NCBI GenBank assembly: GCA_949752735.1
Contig: OX457037.1
Span: 66,225,915-66,289,914, forward strand
Direction of reading: 5' to 3'
Origin: Lumbricus terrestris
Taxonomy: Eukaryota; Annelida; Clitellata; Crassiclitellata; Lumbricidae
DNA: 64,000 nt
Shown: piece by piece, positions 1 through 64,000 of the stretch
How the letters are laid out: each line of letters opens with the position of its first letter
Position numbering within the stretch: the first letter of the stretch is position 1
The notes under the pieces: generated by a model
What the model saw: the letters and a program-made list of their open reading frames with translations, nothing else
Told to the model about the DNA's origin: nothing
Database searches by the model: none
Program-made: the position numbers and the translations under genes

Positions 1-1850
1 GGCCTATAATAATTTCTGAACCAGTTTCCACAATGTAATGATAGCATTGTAAACTGCTGTCTTAACAAAATTACTCTATTGTTTTAGTGCTAGTAAAAAA
101 GAGTGGTTGAAATTTCAAAAAGTATAATTATTGCTACAATAATAATTTATGTGCGTAGCCTATCCAGTTCTGCAAATCAGTTATGCTGCTTCTGAACCAT
201 TACAGTATAATAAATAACTGCAGACAGGTCACAGGTGTATAGTCTAAGCCCTACTTTCTTGTACTGGAATTGGCTCATTCCTGTTGCTCAAAACGGTCCT
301 GCATGGACACAGTTAGGCCTATCAGAACTGTTGCAACTGTTACACAAACCAAGGAAGAACTACCAAAATTGGGAATCCATGTTTAACGATGCTGTTTAAC
401 TAAGTGTTCATGGAAAAAACATTTTGAAATTCGACAGTTTGAAATTTGAACTGTAGCCTAATACTGAAAAGACTCCAATTATTGGGCTAACTGTACAAAA
501 ATAGTCTTTGTACAAATTTTAACCGTAAATTATACTCATTGTTACATTGTATCATTATAAATATTTGTAGATTTTATCATTATAGTCATATAGGGCCTAA
601 TGATAAATAATATCGCGGTAGGTCTACATGTATAGGCTATATTACTTACTAGAGTTCGTGTAAAAGGCTAAAAAAAGTAAATATCTACTAAAAACTATTA
701 TTATCTGATAAAAAAATTTGGTAGTCATTTCCGGGTGGAGCTTCCCACCCCAGGAGATGCCTAAATTAAACACTGAACGTAGATCAATTTTGGCCTAAAT
801 TTCTCCGTCTCATTATATAGTATTGCATTCACGCCTTCTACGTGCATGAGTGTCATTTTGTTACATAGGCCTAGTAGTGTAGGCCTACTGCTGACTAAGC
901 TAGCACAACAATCTTTGTACTTCGCCTGTAAAATAAATGTAAGTTTAGCATACTCTAAGGTATGCTAAGTAGGCTATAACATGCAAATAATTTAATTTTT
1001 GCCCTTTTGATTTAAAAATGTAAATTTCACTTTTATCATTGTTCCAAAAAATAAAAACTATCGGGTTTCACAAAGAACCTATGATGCAGGCCGCTAGTCA
1101 GGTATATTTTTTTTATGGCTACAGAAACTTTGGGGGGTAGAATGGGACGTTCCCCCAACATTTGCTCTGGGATTGAACTGCTTCTAATCCCGAATGTATC
1201 GGACAAATTTCAAGATTTCATTATAAATGTCTGCAATGTTATCCACCGTTAATCGACAGGAAGAAATTTTGCTCAGATGCTAGTTTAAAATAATATCGTC
1301 AGGGCCTACTACGTCATGGGGGGATGGAAGCAGACTGCTTCCAATTTCGGCCAGAGAGAAGGTTTCGCCATAATGATAAAGTGGTGTATAGAAGATTTCC
1401 TCCTGAACATTTCCCCCCGGTATTCCCCAGCATCTGCCATGGACTTCTTCCTGGTACCGTAAATTCCCCGAACAATCTCCTCCCCGTTATAAAACAGGTT
1501 AAATCTTCATTTAATTTGACTTTTGCTTAACACTCACATAAATTTGTCCTTGCGCTTCCATCACATTCGCACCCATCAGGGCTTGCCACGTGAAGGGGAG
1601 TAAGTATAGCCTGATCCAATTTGTGTCAAAGGGCATTCCCCTAATGAGAGATGGGCAGAGGATATATTCTTCTGGGCATAGGATATATTCCATAGGATAT
1701 ATTCTTCTGGACATATCCCCCGGCATGAAGCCGCCAAATTTCGGAGTGACAAATAAGGCACCGACGACGACGTTTCAAATGGTAGTAACAGGAACGGGTC
1801 AAGAGTCAAAGGTCAGTAGACGCCAGCTAGGGAATTGTGGAAGAGCAAAA
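1..1850. other. AT-rich non-coding sequence, no gene recognised
   Basis: No coding region, RNA gene or bounded mobile element is supported here. The stretch is AT-rich, with scattered AGGCCTA words (for example near 866 and 880). Near 1660-1720 there is a short direct repetition of an AGGATATATTC unit. Short open frames at 1324-1530 and 1576-1886 show no recognisable domain. Confidence 0.6.
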
Positions 1851-1852
1851 CA

Positions 1853-1938
1853 GAGGGCCCTACGGGATTTGAACCACGCGCCGTAAGCACTTCAAGTCAG
1901 AGTGTTATCCGTTACAATACTAACTCATCATAGAGTCT
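1853..1938 (-). other. tRNA-like / SINE-head sequence
   Basis: Read on the minus strand there is a good pol III B box, GGTTCAAATCC (1875-1865). It is followed by a short CG-rich 3' stem and preceded at roughly tRNA distance by a weak A-box-like stretch. It lies just outside the 3' LTR of the Copia element. It could be a degenerate tRNA or a SINE head. I could not fold a clean cloverleaf by eye. Confidence 0.3.
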
Positions 1939-1974
1939 TCATCCTTGCCCTTATGCATTAAAAGTCTAGCCCAG

Positions 1975-2121
1975 TGATAGCAGAGTATAATTCCGAAAGA
2001 AGATAAATGAAACCATTCAAGATGTCCACAACATGGCGAGAGAACGAAGAGGACGCCTAAATAGTCACATGACTAAGGGATCCTACAATAACTAATAGTA
2101 CATACTGTCGTTATTCCAACA
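1975..2121 (-). repeat. Copia 3' LTR
   Basis: This 147-bp repeat matches 8502-8648 essentially base for base. On the minus strand it starts TGTTGG and ends ATCA. It is preceded (minus sense) by a purine-rich tract ending GGGGG. The near identity of the two LTRs points to a fairly recent insertion. Confidence 0.93.
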
Positions 2122-2399
2122 CCCCCACTCGACAGTAACCCAATCTAACATTAGTTATCAATTATCATGGCACAAGCCAATCTTATCGCTTAAGTTACAC
2201 AGCTTGTCCCTTGTTAATGGCTTGGTCATAATGTCTGCCAACATTAGATCACTAGGGCAATACTCCAGGTTAATTATTCCACGAAACTGCAAGTCTCGAA
2301 GATGATGGTGTCGAACATCTATGTGTTTGGTTCTTGCACTGATCTTCTCATTGCTTGCAATCTTGATACATCCTTGATTGTCCTCATACAGAGTAGTTG

Positions 2400-2648
2400 A
2401 TTCAATGCATGGTCCCTTTTGCACGAACTGCAACGATGCAGCATAGAGCCTTTTCTGTGATCGGCACAGTTGTTTGGAATGGGCTTCCACAGGAACTACG
2501 TCTACTTGCTGGGGTTATTACTGGAACATTTTTTACTAAACTCAAAACTGTCCCTTTTTGCCGTGCTAGAGTCGGGAGCGCTTCTGAGTAGTCGCCTTGA
2601 AGAAGCGCTATATAAATTCTTGAATGAATGAATGAATGAATGAATGAA
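2400..2648 (+). mobile_element. 5'-truncated LINE 3' end inserted in Copia RNase H
   Basis: The plus-strand frame at 2397-2591 resembles the C-terminus of jockey/CR1-type LINE reverse transcriptases (R-A-F-S-V-x-G...W-N-G-L-P, then a basic tail and stop). It ends in a (TGAA)n tail at about 2620-2648, typical of this LINE group. The same family occurs on the minus strand at about 8960-9800. It separates the Copia RNase H blocks. I could not define a clear target duplication. Confidence 0.75.
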
Positions 2649-5119
2649 GATCAAATAGCAACTGTCTCAACCACAATAATTCTTGACTTGCCAAAGAAGC
2701 AGCAATATATTCTGCTTCTGTAGATGACAGGGCTACGGATATTTGCTTTTTCGATATCCATGAAATTGCTCCTTCACCGAGCTTAAACAGGTAGCCACTG
2801 GTTGACTTGCGATCGGATCTGTCGCCATCACAGTCTGCATCAACATACCCAACCATTTTTAGATCTCCAGCAGTTTCAAGCTTTAACTTCAAGTTAATTG
2901 TTCCCTTCAGGCTTCAGATATCTGATAACTCTCTTTACTGCAGTCCAATCACACTGACGTGGTGTATTGACTTTCCGACATAGAATAGAAACTGAGGCTG
3001 CAATATCTGGTCTTGTTGTAGTAGCTATGTATAACAAAGCCCCCATTGCTTGTCGATATTGTTCATTTGAGCTGAGCAAATTTTCTTCTTCTGTTATGTT
3101 TAAATAGTCCACCTGCATTGGTGTTGCACACACGTTTGCATCCGTTAAACCATACTCAGAAATGACTTCCTGAATTTTGTTGATTTCAGAAATCAAGTAA
3201 TTTCCTTGTTTGTCCTTTTCAATTTGGATTCCCAGGTATAAATTGACTTCACCTAAATCCTTGATTTCAAATTGTTGACTTAACATGTTTGCTGTTTTCC
3301 TGATCATTTTTGCACTTCCACAGATCAGCAGATCAACATATAATAATATGTAAACAATCACATTGTTACACTTCTTTGTGTACAGACACAAATCAGCTTC
3401 ACTTTGCTGGAATCCATCTGATTTCAAAATAGGGTCTATTTTCTGATTCCAACTTCTGTCTGATTGCTTAAGTCCGTAAATTGCTTTCTTTATTTTGCAA
3501 ACTTTTTGCTCTTGACCAATTTCCGTAAATCCTTGTGGTTGAGTCATGTAAGTTCTTCTTTGATTTCACCATTAAGAAAAGCTGTTTTGACATCAAAATG
3601 ATTCACTTTCAAATTCTTTGATGCAGCAACTGTCAACAATGTTCTCAATGTTGTATGTCTGGCTACTGGTGCAAATGTATCTTCATATTCCTCACCAAAT
3701 TTCTGTGAGAAACCTTTAGCTACAAGGCGTGCTTTATGTCTCACATTTCCTTCGGCGTCGTGTTTCAACTTAAACACCCATTTGCAGTCTATTGCCTTCT
3801 TTTCTGCTGGAAGATCACACAATACCCAAGTTTTATTTTCATTGTGTGAATTCATCTCTTCTTCTGCTGCTCTCATCCAGTTTTTCTGTTCATTTTCTGG
3901 TAACATCTTCATCTCATTCCAGGATGAAGGTTCCTTTCTAATTTCATTTTGAACCAATAATGAAAGTCTTTCTGCTGGTATGCCTTTGTTACTTCTGGCT
4001 GATCTTCTGGGTTGATCGATATTTTCATCTGTTATTTCAGCGTTAGCTGTTTCGGTTTTGTCATCTTCTTTGACTTGATTGTCATTATTTTCTAAAGGCA
4101 TCTGTGTTTTCGCTTCTTTTTCAATTTTAACAGGTTCTGATTTTTCTGTGTTCTCTGGATTCATTATGACTTCTGTAATTGTCATTCCATTATTTGAATC
4201 TGATTCATCAAATGTCACACTGCGACTGATAATTATTCTGTTTGTATCTGTCAACCGCAACCTGTATCCCTTTGATTGTTCACTGTATCCTACTAGGATT
4301 GCTTCGATTGCTCGATCATCGAATTTAGTTCTCTTCTCCTTTGGAATGTATGCATATGCCTTGCATCCAAATATTCTGATATGTGAAAGGTCTGGCTTTT
4401 CTCCATTCCACAGTTCAAAAGGAGTTTTATCTGTTGCCTTTGTTGGCAGTCTGTTTTGTAAGTATACTGCTGTCATAACTGCTTCTCCCCAGTATTTCAG
4501 CGGTAATGCTGCATCGAGCAGCATACATTTTGCCATTTCGATTATTGATCGATTCTTCCTTTCAGCTACTCCATTTTGCGATGATGAGTATGGCACACTT
4601 GTTTGAAGTCGAATTCCTTCTTGCCTCAGATAGTTTTTCAGCTTATCTCCAGTATATTCACCACCATTATCCGATCTTAGGATTTTCTGTTTTCTTTGAA
4701 ACTGATTACTGACTTCTGCAATGAACTCTTGAAATTTCCCAAATACTTCATCCTTCCTTTTGATAAGATAGTATTTTGTATATCGTGAGAAATCATCGAT
4801 AAATGTCACAAGATATTTGCTTCCTCCTGATGACATTGTTTTCATAGGACCACAAACAGCACTGTGGATCAAGTCCAATGGATGTTCTGTGCGATGTGTA
4901 CTGGCTTTTGGATATGGTTTCTGTGTGGCTTTACCTTTTATGCAAAGTTCACATTTTATCTTTACATTACAACCTTTGATTTGGATTCCTGTAGCAATTC
5001 CTTGCTTGTTAATATCTTTAACAGCGTTTGGATCTCTATGCCCTAAACGTCTGTGCCACATGTGAATACAATTTTCATGTTTAGTTTCAAACTTGACCAT
5101 GTTTGCAACTTCAGGAATG

Positions 5120-5773
5120 GGTACTTGTCGGTTAATTCACCTGCAGACACCGAAACCCATAATACGCAATCTTACATGCAAAAATTAATTCACCTGTTGG
5201 TTACATCACAAATTTAATAGATTCGCTGTGCGAATTTAACATTGACAATGAAAGGAACTGTTCAAATTAGGAACATTGACCTTGATCCAGCTTCCACTTC
5301 ATATATAAAAATGCCTTAATCCAGCTTCCATTTCTCAAGCGTTTTATCATTAATCCAGCTTCTTTTTAACATATAAAAATACCATAATCCAGCTTACATT
5401 TCTCAAGCGATATTTTCATCAATCCAGCTCCATATACGCAAAACATTTTCATCAACCACGCTCCAATTTCAGCCAGAATGTTTTCACCAATCCAGCTCCA
5501 ATTTAAGCAAGGACATTTCCATCAATACAGCTTCAATTGTATCTTAAATGGAAGCCGGATTAATGACAAAACACTTGAGAAATAAAAGCTGGATTAAGGT
5601 GTTTTTAAAATAAATTCATGGCGTTCATGGCGTCCGAAATGATATAAACACGCGTTCACCATTACATTACGTCACTAAAAAACATTGAGTAAAAATACGG
5701 CAGATTCCGCAGGTGAACTAACCGACAAGGTACACAGACGAAAATTCTGCAGGTGAATTAACCGACAAGTACC
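5120..5773. mobile_element. 654-bp nonautonomous foldback element in Copia
   Basis: Terminal inverted repeats begin GGTACTTGTCGGTTAATTC and extend through CACCTGCAGA. Both sides carry CAGGAATG (5112-5119 and 5774-5781), an 8-bp duplication. Removing element plus one duplication leaves the Copia frame open, so the borders are well supported. The interior consists of degenerate repeats of an AATCCAGCTTC-containing unit that recurs on either strand at 48840-49320, 51200-51610 and 60220-61080. It has no coding capacity. The family is uncertain; an 8-bp duplication fits hAT or P types. Confidence 0.8.
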
Positions 5774-6843
5774 CAGGAATGTTCTTACATGACAACTTGT
5801 ATAAATTGCTTTCAGATTTCCCGACAGCCAACAACTTTCCGTTGTATTTTATTGAACACTGGTTACCTGAAAATTCAATTTCCTTTCCTTTGCTTGCCAG
5901 TTGCTTCACTGATAACAAACTTCCTGTTAATCCTTGTGAATATAAAACGTTTGTGACTTTGATTTTATTCACTGTACCATCGTCTAAAATGCATTCCAGA
6001 AAACCATTTCCAATTCCATCTGCAATTAGACATGTTCCATTAGCAATGTAAATTTTGTCAGATTTTGTTTGATCTAGTTCTTCAAAGAAATTCAGATTGT
6101 TTGTCATATGGGTTGTTGCTCCGGAGTCTATAAACCGGTCACTTGTTCTTTGACCAAAGCCGATTGTAAAACTGCTGTGATTAGTGTCACCGTTGCCCAA
6201 ATCACTCAATCTTTCTGTTACGACATTTTTCGCTTTGTGCTTTAATTTTGGCTGTTTATTTTCTTGCTCCATTCTTGCCTTCCATACTCTGCAGTCTCTT
6301 TTTAAATGGCCTGCCTTTTTACAAACAAAACAAGCTCTTGTTTCTTTGTCTTTATGCTGATTATCATGACGATAGTTGGTGCGATTGTCAGGTCTAGTAT
6401 TACTTGAGTACATTACTGATTCATCTTTTGCCTCTGTTGAGTCATTTTCTGAATCTTTCTTGCGCTTGTATGCATCAACAAGCTTGTTTTTAACATATTC
6501 TAGAGTAAGTTCATCTTCCTCTCTGGCTTCTAAAGCTGTTATTAATGTTTCGTACTCATCTGGTAGACCACAGAGCAACAGAGTCGCCACCTCTTGATCA
6601 GTTACTTCTTCACCAACACCACGCAATTGCTCAACGAGTTGCAAGGTTGCGCTTATGTATTCCTGCATGTTCTGATTGTTCTGTAGCTTTATCTTATGTA
6701 GCTTCTTACGCAGATACATCTTACTGCTTAGATTCGACCTTTCATGCACTTTCTGTAGCTCCCGCCACATTTCTTTTGCACTGCTACAATTGCAAATGTG
6801 AACTAACTGGTTATCTTCAACTGATAGTGATATTATGCATTTA

Positions 6844-8133
6844 GTCCAGGCAATCTAGCTCAAATATATAGTGAACCTGGACAAAATTGCAACACAAGCT
6901 TTTAAGACGGTTTCCTGCTCAGAATTTGCTGCTGAATAACATATCCAAAATCCGACAAAATCCGACCATGGGGTCACCCCCCAAAATGGGGTTCAAAATT
7001 ATGGGTTTTCGTGCTTTTTTGCATAGAATATCGGGCTGCTAGTGCAGAGGTCTGGTTAAAAATTGTTCACTTTCTTCCCCATGGCTTCCATGCTGGCCAT
7101 TTTTCAAAATGGTCAACCAAAATGCGGATTTTTCAATATCTCTGCCATCGACAGCAATGACCTACTTGTCCTGGATACCAGAGATCTGGCCGATCGAGCA
7201 GTCATAAACACCATGTGCAACCTCGAGAAAACTGGACAAGAGCAGTGCGAAACATTTGTCAAGGAACGTCTCATTAATCAAACGCGACCTGTCCATGATC
7301 CAATGAAAGAAATGATATCCATCTCTTCATTTTGGTTGACCATTTTGAAAAATGGCCAGCATCAAAGCCATGGGGAACAATTTCCATGGCTCTGTTGGAA
7401 TCGTCGCCCCTAACTATGTATGTTTAGACACCAAGATGACGCTTCTAGGTGTACTGGAAGCTGAGATATCGAAAAATCAGTATTTTGGTCAGCCATTTTG
7501 GAAAATGGCCGCCATTAAAGCCGTTGGAAACAATTTCAATGGCTCTGTTGAAATCTTCGCCCCTAACTATGTATGTTTAGACACCAATATGACGTTTCTA
7601 GGTATACTAGAAGACAAGATATTGAAAATTCCGTTTTTGGGTCGGCCATTTTAAAAAATGGCCGCCATTGAAGCTGTTGGGAAATTTTGCAATGGCTCTG
7701 TTGGAATCCTCGCCCCTAACTATGTATGTTTAGACACCAAGATGACGATTCTAAGTGTACTGGAAGCTGAGATAATTTAAAATCTGTAAACCGGGGGCCA
7801 TTTTGAAAAATGGCTGACATTGGGGCCAAGGGTCAAATATGCGAAGGCCCTATAGCCAAATCGCTTTCTTATGACATGCTCGTAGAATGTACCAAATTTC
7901 ATGTTTGCATCACAAAGTGAACAATTTTTAACCAGGCCCCTGCACTAGCAGCCCAATATTCTATGCAAAAAAGCACGAAAACCCATAATTTTGAACCCCA
8001 TCTTGGGGGGTGACCCCATGGTCGGATTTTGTCGGATTTTGGATATGTTATTCAGCAGCAAATTCTGAGCAAGAAACCATCTTAAAAGCTTGTATTGCAA
8101 TTTTGCCCAGGTGAAACTGTATCTTGCCTGGAC
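6844..8133. mobile_element. 1290-bp TA-flanked element with long inverted repeats (Tc1/mariner-like, nonautonomous)
   Basis: The ends are GTCCAGGCAA and its complement, flanked by TA (6842-6843, 8134-8135). Inverted arms of about 230 bp follow. Excision would restore the Copia gag frame exactly. The interior has tandem copies of a 153-bp unit (TAACTATGTA anchors at 7411, 7564 and 7717) and an open frame at 7063-7413 with protein-like composition. No transposase was seen. Tc1/mariner is inferred from the TA duplication only. Confidence 0.8.
7063..7413 (+). pseudogene. captured coding fragment inside the TA element
   Basis: This frame contains a non-repetitive, acidic and polar stretch (about residues 30-85, including D-L-A-D-R-A-V and a cysteine-glutamate-rich helix) that looks like real protein. 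It is flanked by the noncoding 153-bp repeat units. It resembles a segment I associate with uncharacterised invertebrate proteins, but I cannot name the family. The likeliest reading is a host exon or other transposon fragment captured by the nonautonomous element. Nothing suggests it is translated here. Confidence 0.35.
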
Positions 8134-8486
8134 TACATTGCGCCTTTTCGTTCTTTCTTTGCCAGCCGTCCGGAATTGGGTCAGGTGTGTCGTCATTCAC
8201 AACTGTCCACAAATCGTCTTTAATAAGCAACATTTTTACCTTGAACTTCCAGACTTGATAATTGGCGCTGTTTAATTTCGTTACTGTGAACCTTGTTTCA
8301 TTTGATTCCGCCATTTTATGCTTCTTCTTTCACTCTCTGACTCACGCGACTTGTTAACGTTTTTACCAACGCTCGAACATAGGTTTACTATCGAAACATT
8401 CCGATTTCTTTAAACCTACAAAGTCGCAGTTCCGAGTCACTAACTTGTTTCTAAACTTTTAAACATTATTTAGGAACTGGCCGGTA

Positions 8487-8501
8487 GCTGGGCCCATAAC
8501 C
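8487..8501 (-). promoter_or_regulatory. Copia primer-binding site (tRNA-iMet internal half)
   Basis: The plus strand reads GCTGGGCCCATAACC, the sequence around the CAU anticodon of eukaryotic initiator tRNA-Met. It abuts the 5' LTR directly. The element's minus-sense RNA would therefore pair with the anticodon arm rather than the tRNA 3' end, the priming mode known from Drosophila copia. Confidence 0.85.
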
Positions 8502-8648
8502 TGATAGCAGAGTATAATTCCGAAAGAAGATAAATGAAACCATTCAAGATGTCCACAACATGGCGAGAGAACGAAGAGGACGCCTAAATAGTCACATGAC
8601 TAAGGGATCCTACAATAACTAATAGTACATACTGTCGTTATTCCAACA
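8502..8648 (-). repeat. Copia 5' LTR
   Basis: This is the second 147-bp LTR copy. It is followed by CCCAG (8649-8653), matching CCCAG at 1970-1974. It is essentially identical to the copy at 1975-2121. A Copia promoter is expected inside it, but no individual box can be assigned with confidence. Confidence 0.93.
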
Positions 8649-8653
8649 CCCAG

Positions 8654-8955
8654 AACTTCTCAACCTGCATCCAACATCTATAGCTGGTATGCAATCGTCA
8701 AAAGCATTGATCGCGTCACTCCAACGGCCTCCTCTGCCGTACCATATCGACTTGAACTACAGACTTGCTCTTGATGGTGCAGCGGCGAGATGTCTGCGAT
8801 AAAGGTTGGCAGAGAGCGCTGTTTGCGATGGTGATTTCTCCGTGGCTGAATCCAGGTTTGGGTAGGCCCTATAGCACAACTCTTCCAATGCATTCAGAAG
8901 CCACTAAAATTATATTAAATCAAAAGCTTTACGACATCAGCTGGTAGGTAAATGG
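8654..8955. other. unassigned sequence between Copia and LINE
   Basis: About 300 bp of unique-looking sequence. A 71-residue open frame on the minus strand (8893-8678) has no recognisable domain. I see no repeat boundary or gene signal. Confidence 0.5.
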
Positions 8956-8959
8956 TCCT

Positions 8960-9800
8960 TTATATATGGTTCTATGTCCATTCATTCATTCGGACATTTA
9001 TATAGCGCTCCTTCAAGAAAAAACTACTCAGAGGAGCTCCCGACTCCAGCGCGCTCAAAAAGAACAGTTTTAAGTTTAGTAAGGAAGGATCCTGGTAGAG
9101 CCCCAGGGTGTAGGCGTAGCTCTAAAGGAAGGCCATTCCAGACCACTGGGCCAACCACAGAAAAGGCTCGATTCTTCATGGTAGTAGTACGAGCAAAAGG
9201 AACTAAAATCAGCGGAGCGTAGCTGACGACGTCCTTGGATACCCACTGTAAAGTTGCATAGCTCTCGGAGGTAAATTGGGACGAGACTCTGACAACACCA
9301 CCATACCAATGCAGCTACCCTGAACTCAATACGCTGGCGAATAGGGAGCCAGTGAAGTATCTCAAGCATGTAGTTTGAGACATGATCATAATTTTTTATT
9401 TAGGGATTTTTCCCAATTAGGCGCGCAGCAGAGCGCAACACCCGGTCAAGACAAGTCAATCTACTGGATGGGAGGCCAATGTAGAGTGAAGAGCAATAGT
9501 CCATGCGAGATGTAACGAAGGAATGCACTAAATTAAGAGTAGCAGCAGACGTAAGAGAACGAATGACAGTGCGAAGCTGGCGCAGCTGATAATAGCAGTC
9601 TCGAGCAAGACGGTGAAGTTGAGGAGCAAAAGTGAGTTCGTGGTCAAGTTGGACACCGAGGTCATGAACCGTGCATGGTGTCAAAGACAAAGCCAGAAAA
9701 TTCAGATGCAAGAGAAAGAGATCAAGATTGGCAAGCTGCTGCCGTGTGCCCAACCAAATAAATTTTGTCTTAATGTACGGGCCCAATCGAGGGTTCTTTC
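8960..9800 (-). mobile_element. 5'-truncated jockey/CR1-clade LINE fragment
   Basis: Two minus-strand frames, 9786-9400 and 9369-9076, together match the C-terminal third of a LINE reverse transcriptase: the D-L-G-V-x-L-D strand, the Y-Y-Q-L-R-x-L-R...S-R-x-D-Y-C helix block, then L-H-W-L-P. A small AT-rich insertion near 9390 separates them. The 3' end carries the CATTCATTCATTC-type tail (about 8975-8990), shared with the copy inside Copia. Frames are broken, so this is a dead 3' fragment. Confidence 0.8.
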
Positions 9801-9804
9801 AGGG

Positions 9805-10270
9805 GCACTATAATTGTATGTATCTTTAAACCAGCACTGGTAGGAGGACCCGACAAGCATCTATACTTTCTATAGTGTACATGTAGCTATAGAAACCGGT
9901 AGAAGTTACTGGAACACTCTTATGGAAAACTAGTATTGTGTCAGACACACAAAGTGTTGTTATCCATTCAGTATTTTAAAATCATTCTAAAATGTCACAT
10001 TTCTGTCTAGCTATAGCTGAAGAGGTTGGGTATTAAAGCCCGATAGAGCAAGGGGAGAATTTTTTTATTCATCTGCGTCCACTGTTCATGAATTTAAACA
10101 TAGTTTTTCAGTGTGCTACATGTCACTGAGGCTTATTGTACGAAAATAAGTATTCCGTATTGATTTTATCACATTGACTCTTATGCGGTGGTTGATGTCT
10201 CACAATGCTAACACTTATTAACGTTTGCCGTTTTCCCTAGCAAAACGGAATCTCCATATCACTTTCAGCA
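9805..10270 (+). other. presumed promoter and 5' untranslated region of the Ig-domain gene
   Basis: No coding region is visible. The stretch lies directly upstream of the signal-peptide exon and should contain its 5' UTR and perhaps the promoter. TTTTCCCTAG at about 10231-10240 resembles a splice acceptor, so the leader may itself be spliced. No TATA box stands out. Confidence 0.35.
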
Positions 10271-63427
<53,157 letters not shown>

Positions 63428-64000
63428 ATCAGTAAATCAATCGATATAATATTATAGAACGAAAAATCATTTATCAATATATCTCTTAGAGTCCATTCCA
63501 AATTATCCAGCTGTTTGTCTTCGTGGTCGCCTATCATCATTAACGATATCGAATTCACAGTCTAATCCAAATAACCGACACCGTTTAAACAACTGCGTGC
63601 ATAAACAAAATAATGCCTGCATTTTTGGTGACTCAGAACATCTCTAACTTGGCAGTGAAGCTAAGGGAAAGGAGTCTAATATGATTGGAAGTGCACGTCT
63701 ATCATCGGCCACAGACAGAATTCTATCACTGAGTTTTACCGTCTAAATCATTTTATTTTCTTTGCAAAATAAACGGTAAATTTTTACCATCATAGTAAAC
63801 TGTCTTTCAGTAAAAATATAGCCTTCAAGGTCTTTTCTATCAATTGTTCAGCAAATATATAGTCCTGCACAAACAAGTAGCTATCGGCATGGGCCTACTG
63901 AGACTTAGTTTCCAGAGTAGGTGTACGGACCATTGCTCATAGGCTGATTGCTCATAGGCTTATTGCTCATAGGCTTATTGCTCATAGGGTCTTTTGCTCA
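63428..64000. other. 3' sequence with short tandem repeat at the edge
   Basis: Probable 3' UTR and flank of the Ig gene; no clear AATAAA polyadenylation signal was assigned. 63930-63990 repeats a TTGCTCATAGGCTTA 17-bp unit and runs into the window end. Confidence 0.45.

Larger units (their letters stand above)
2158..8314 (-). pseudogene. Copia gag-pol polyprotein, fragmented
   Basis: Fragments run right to left on the minus strand. The gag start lies at 8314-8136. Gag continues at 6841-5782 with a CCHC zinc knuckle (C-X2-C-X4-H-X4-C, near 6330) and the protease motif D-S-G-A-T-T (near 6125). GAG-pre-integrase, the DDE integrase (D, then SDNGGEY, then E in NGVAERKNR) and the first RT block span 5111-3544. 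The RT palm spans 3547-2894, and RNase H spans 2892-2660 and 2400-2158 (D-A-D, SSTEAEY, YEDNQ). The reading frame is continuous across the two clean target sites at 5112-5119/5774-5781 and 6842-6843/8134-8135, which proves those insertions are secondary. The RT active site reads YVDL instead of YVDD, a catalytic loss. Frameshifts lie near 3545 and 2893. Confidence 0.9.
1975..8648 (-). mobile_element. Copia-type LTR retrotransposon, broken by nested insertions
   Basis: A complete outline is visible. Near-identical 147-bp LTRs run TG...CA on the minus strand (1975-2121 and 8502-8648). Both flanks carry the 5-bp duplication CCCAG (1970-1974, 8649-8653). A G-rich polypurine tract abuts the 3' LTR (about 2122-2135). 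The primer site abuts the 5' LTR: plus-strand 8487-8501 reads GCTGGGCCCATAACC, the anticodon-arm sequence of initiator tRNA-Met, so priming would use an internal tRNA-iMet half as in Drosophila copia. Domain order GAG-PR-INT-RT-RNase H is the Copia order. The reading frame is broken by three later insertions (2400-2648, 5120-5773, 6844-8133) and by frameshifts near 3545 and 2893. The element is dead as a coding unit. Confidence 0.93.

Overview
This is a metazoan genomic window, most likely from a marine invertebrate deuterostome. Echinoderm is my best guess, but nothing in the sequence proves it. The evidence is spliced immunoglobulin-domain exons, an animal-type Maverick/Polinton, a Copia element primed by initiator tRNA-Met, many hAT, mariner and foldback elements, and pervasive AGGCCTA-type words. 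Nothing looks bacterial.

Host gene. One plus-strand gene can be assembled across most of the window from seven exons (10271-63427). They encode a signal peptide, three Ig-like domains, a short stalk, one transmembrane helix and a charged cytoplasmic tail. Every junction is phase 1, every internal exon is a multiple of 3, and the exons sum to 1155 nt with one terminal stop. I read it as a type I Ig-superfamily receptor or adhesion protein whose introns are packed with transposons.

Central element. Intron 2 holds a 19.6-kb Maverick/Polinton (27206-46840) with about 164-bp terminal inverted repeats (AG...CT) and a perfect 6-bp target duplication, GACCTA. Left to right it carries: a Rho_N/SAP-like protein; protein-primed DNA polymerase B; an HNH-type nuclease (frameshifted); on the minus strand, a phospholipase A2-like domain running into a retroviral-type integrase with chromodomain, separated by a -1 frameshift at a T_TTA_AAA slippery site; a genome-packaging ATPase; a penton-like minor capsid protein; several small virion or membrane proteins; a double-jelly-roll major capsid protein candidate; a SAP/NUMOD-like protein; three tandem fibre-like paralogues; and an adenovirus-like cysteine protease. 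Replication, integration, packaging, capsid and maturation genes are all present, so the element looks like an integrated virus-like genome in early decay (at least five breaks).

Nesting. The Polinton lies inside a CAGTGG-ended element (24129-47647), itself inside a hAT-type element (22455-49786, 8-bp duplication ATAAATAT) in intron 2. The Polinton is interrupted in turn by a 2.7-kb foldback hAT-like insertion (38059-40790, duplication CTAGTTAC). That is four levels.

Left end. A Copia element on the minus strand (1975-8648, identical-length 147-bp LTRs, duplication CCCAG) is broken by three insertions. A 5'-truncated LINE follows at about 8960-9800.

Intron 1 contains a SINE with an (ATC)n tail, a 5-kb hAT-like element (11047-16034) holding a LINE remnant, a foldback element with 9-bp duplication and a TTAA element, then a 5.2-kb giant foldback repeat (16204-21434). 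Introns 3-6 hold microsatellites, a mariner inside a hAT (54232-55397), a LINE split by another hAT that itself contains a TA element (55406-58400), and several short hAT MITEs. Coordinates were read by eye; family names for nonautonomous elements rest on target-duplication length and terminal motifs only.
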